Below, one piece after another: positions 5,277 through 6,343 of a stretch of DNA of 6,343 bases. A model generated the notes under the pieces. It saw nothing but the letters and a program-made list of their open reading frames with translations, did no database searches and was not told where the DNA came from. The stretch's first letter is position 1. Every line of letters starts with the position of its first letter. The DNA is from Promethearchaeota archaeon CR_4 (lineage in GTDB: Archaea; Asgardarchaeota; Lokiarchaeia; Sigyniarchaeales; CR-4): assembly GCA_001940655.1 (NCBI GenBank), contig MBAA01000168.1:30291-36633 (forward strand). The letters run 5' to 3'. Made by a program: the position numbers and the translations under genes.

Positions 5277-5882
5277 GTGATTTCTGTGAGCGACTCGTCT
5301 TCCCTTTCCGATCGTTTGAACCAGTTAAAAGCGGTGAGGATTCCAAAAGGAAATTTTAGCGTCAAACTCATCCTCATCGGCGATGCGAGTGTGGGAAAGA
5401 CTTCAGTCACGTTTCGTTTCATGGAACATCACTTCCAGACAAATTATATCACGACACTGGGGGTAAACATTCTCCAGAAATCCCAGAAATTCACGAATGA
5501 CACCAATTTGAATTGGATCATCTGGGATATGGGCGGACAAGATTCTTACGAGATTTACCGCAAGAGATTTTACGGGGGAGCCGTAGCTGCGTTTATGGTC
5601 TTCGACAAGACCAATCCGACTAGTTTCACGAACCTCGAGACGAAGTGGTTGAAAGAAATGGTGGCAGCTAACCTCGATCTCAAGAGCCTCCCTGTCGTCG
5701 TGGTGGCGAATAAGATTGACTTGAAGGATCAAATCAAGGTCTCCACCACGGACATTGCCGCGTTCGCTCATAAATATCAGTTTGATTTCGCTGAGACCTC
5801 GGCTAAAACAGGTGCGAATATCGAAGAAGCGTTTCAATTGCTTGCTTACAAATACCTACAGAAGGTTGAATTCCCACCTTAA
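5277..5882 (+). CDS. Rab/Ras-family small GTPase
   Basis: This 201-residue protein has all five GTPase motifs: G1 GDASVGKTS (35-43), G2 around Thr60 in YITTLG, G3 WDMGGQ (83-88), G4 NKID (145-148) and G5 ETSAK (173-177). Spacing and the YITTLGV and FYGGA segments are Rab/Ras-like. G3, however, has Gly-Gly-Gln as in Arf proteins instead of the usual Thr-Ala-Gly-Gln. The catalytic-type Gln88 is kept, so GTP hydrolysis should be possible. There is a 27-residue polar N-terminal extension before the first strand. The C-terminus ends in FPP with no cysteine, so no prenylation signal is visible; membrane binding, if any, must be through partners. The start is GTG at 5277 (in-frame TAA at 5262-5264); GTG codons at 5286 and 5334 are alternatives, and none has a Shine-Dalgarno. 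No GAP, GEF or longin gene adjoins it. Confidence 0.93.
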   Translation: MISVSDSSSLSDRLNQLKAVRIPKGNFSVKLILIGDASVGKTSVTFRFMEHHFQTNYITTLGVNILQKSQKFTNDTNLNWIIWDMGGQDSYEIYRKRFYGGAVAAFMVFDKTNPTSFTNLETKWLKEMVAANLDLKSLPVVVVANKIDLKDQIKVSTTDIAAFAHKYQFDFAETSAKTGANIEEAFQLLAYKYLQKVEFPP

Positions 5883-5886
5883 GCGA

Positions 5887-5896
5887 TTTTTTCTTT
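5887..5896 (+). terminator. Oligo-T terminator after the GTPase gene
   Basis: TTTTTTCTTT begins five bases after the GTPase stop codon. It fits T-tract termination in archaea; no hairpin precedes it. Confidence 0.5.
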
Positions 5897-6027
5897 ACAG
5901 TTGGAGTAAGCTAGAAATTTAGTAATGTAACAGAACCGCTTGAATTTAGGTTTTCAAGAGGCGACACGGGCGTTATCTGGGATGAAAGCTAGATTAATTA
6001 AGCCCAACAAGACATTTTTTATCAAGG

Positions 6028-6343
6028 ATGACACCTTTGATCGAAACCTCGCTGAAGGGCTTTCAGACCGCTCTGGAAAGCACGTTAGGAACAGATGCTA
6101 TTTCGGACAATGCCAATGTTTTAGAAAAGTATGGCCAGGATGATAGTTTTTACGCTCCTCAAACCCCTGTGCTTGTCGTGTGGCCGAAGACCACGGCGGA
6201 TGTGCAAAAAATCATTCGTACCGCCCAACAATACAGCGTATCTCTCGTACCTGTGAGTTCTGGGCCGACGTCCCGGCGACATGGAGACACGATTCCGAAG
6301 GTGCCCAACTCTGCAATTGTGGATCTTAAAAAGAGGAATCGAA
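6028..6343 (+). CDS. N-terminal part of an FAD-linked oxidase (VAO/GlcD-type; 3' end outside window)
   Basis: The frame runs from ATG 6028 to the window edge (105 codons plus one base). Residues 43-76 have the entry strand and helix of the PF01565 FAD-binding domain: P-Q-T-P-V-L-V-V-W-P then T-T-A-D-V-Q-K-I-I. The pyrophosphate-binding loop follows as VPVSSGPTSRRHGDTIP (74-90), with VDL (98-100) and the start of the K-R-N-R segment after it. This serine/glycine-rich, RRHGDT-type loop recalls vanillyl-alcohol oxidase, cresol methylhydroxylase and GlcD relatives, which oxidise hydroxy acids or aromatic alcohols. The catalytic domain lies outside, so substrate and covalent flavin attachment cannot be judged. 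An in-frame TAA at 5995-5997 precedes, and only AGG directly adjoins the ATG, so the ribosome binding site is weak. Proximity to a CoA-ester reductase pair makes a role in acid or aromatic metabolism plausible but unproven. Confidence 0.78.
   Translation, partial: MTPLIETSLKGFQTALESTLGTDAISDNANVLEKYGQDDSFYAPQTPVLVVWPKTTADVQKIIRTAQQYSVSLVPVSSGPTSRRHGDTIPKVPNSAIVDLKKRNR

Noticed and set aside
5403..5837. Minus-strand frame opposite the GTPase.
   Set aside because: Antisense to a gene with complete G1-G5 motifs; no domain seen.
5940..6143. TTG-initiated plus-strand frame before and over the flavin oxidase start.
   Set aside because: It overlaps the first 116 bases of the oxidase gene in another frame, and its second half is simply that gene misread.

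Overview
The window looks archaeal, and most likely comes from an Asgard (Promethearchaeota) genome. It carries an archaeal-type GTP-dependent dephospho-CoA kinase (DUF359 family) close to a eukaryote-like Rab/Ras-family small GTPase, a combination typical of Asgard archaea. Oligo-T runs follow several stop codons. No marker fixes the lineage, so the placement is inference.

Layout. (1) Positions 1-399 (+): C-terminal part of a gene entering from the left, resembling C45/AAT-type linear amide C-N hydrolases. (2) 454-570 (-): a short coding-like remnant without a start, whose peptide also resembles a C45/AAT tail. (3) 621-2955 (-): a two-gene operon encoding two different HgdB-type iron-sulfur subunits in the order BcrC/BadD-like then BcrB/BadE-like. 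This is the catalytic half of a benzoyl-CoA reductase / 2-hydroxyacyl-CoA dehydratase system. The ATPase activator that must drive such enzymes is not in the window. (4) From a 128-base divergent promoter region, the + strand carries dephospho-CoA kinase and, 17 bases later, a COG2231-type HhH-GPD DNA glycosylase with a [4Fe-4S] motif. (5) 4442-4834: an AT-rich stretch without a clear gene, holding a small inverted/direct repeat cluster and two weak minus-strand open frames. (6) A stand-alone SCP2-like protein, then a Rab-like GTPase with an Arf-like WDMGGQ switch motif and no prenylation cysteine. (7) From 6028: the N-terminus of a VAO/GlcD-type FAD-linked oxidase that runs off the right edge.

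How the genes may work together. The reductase/dehydratase pair acts on CoA thioesters, the kinase makes CoA, and the flavin oxidase could belong to the same acid or aromatic metabolism; this link is inferred from proximity only. The SCP2-like protein and the GTPase are plausibly membrane or lipid related but are separated by a likely terminator. No complete novel system is proven. The points most worth following are the activator-less reductase pair with a shortened first subunit, the C45-like remnant, the unusual GTPase, and the odd AT-rich interval.
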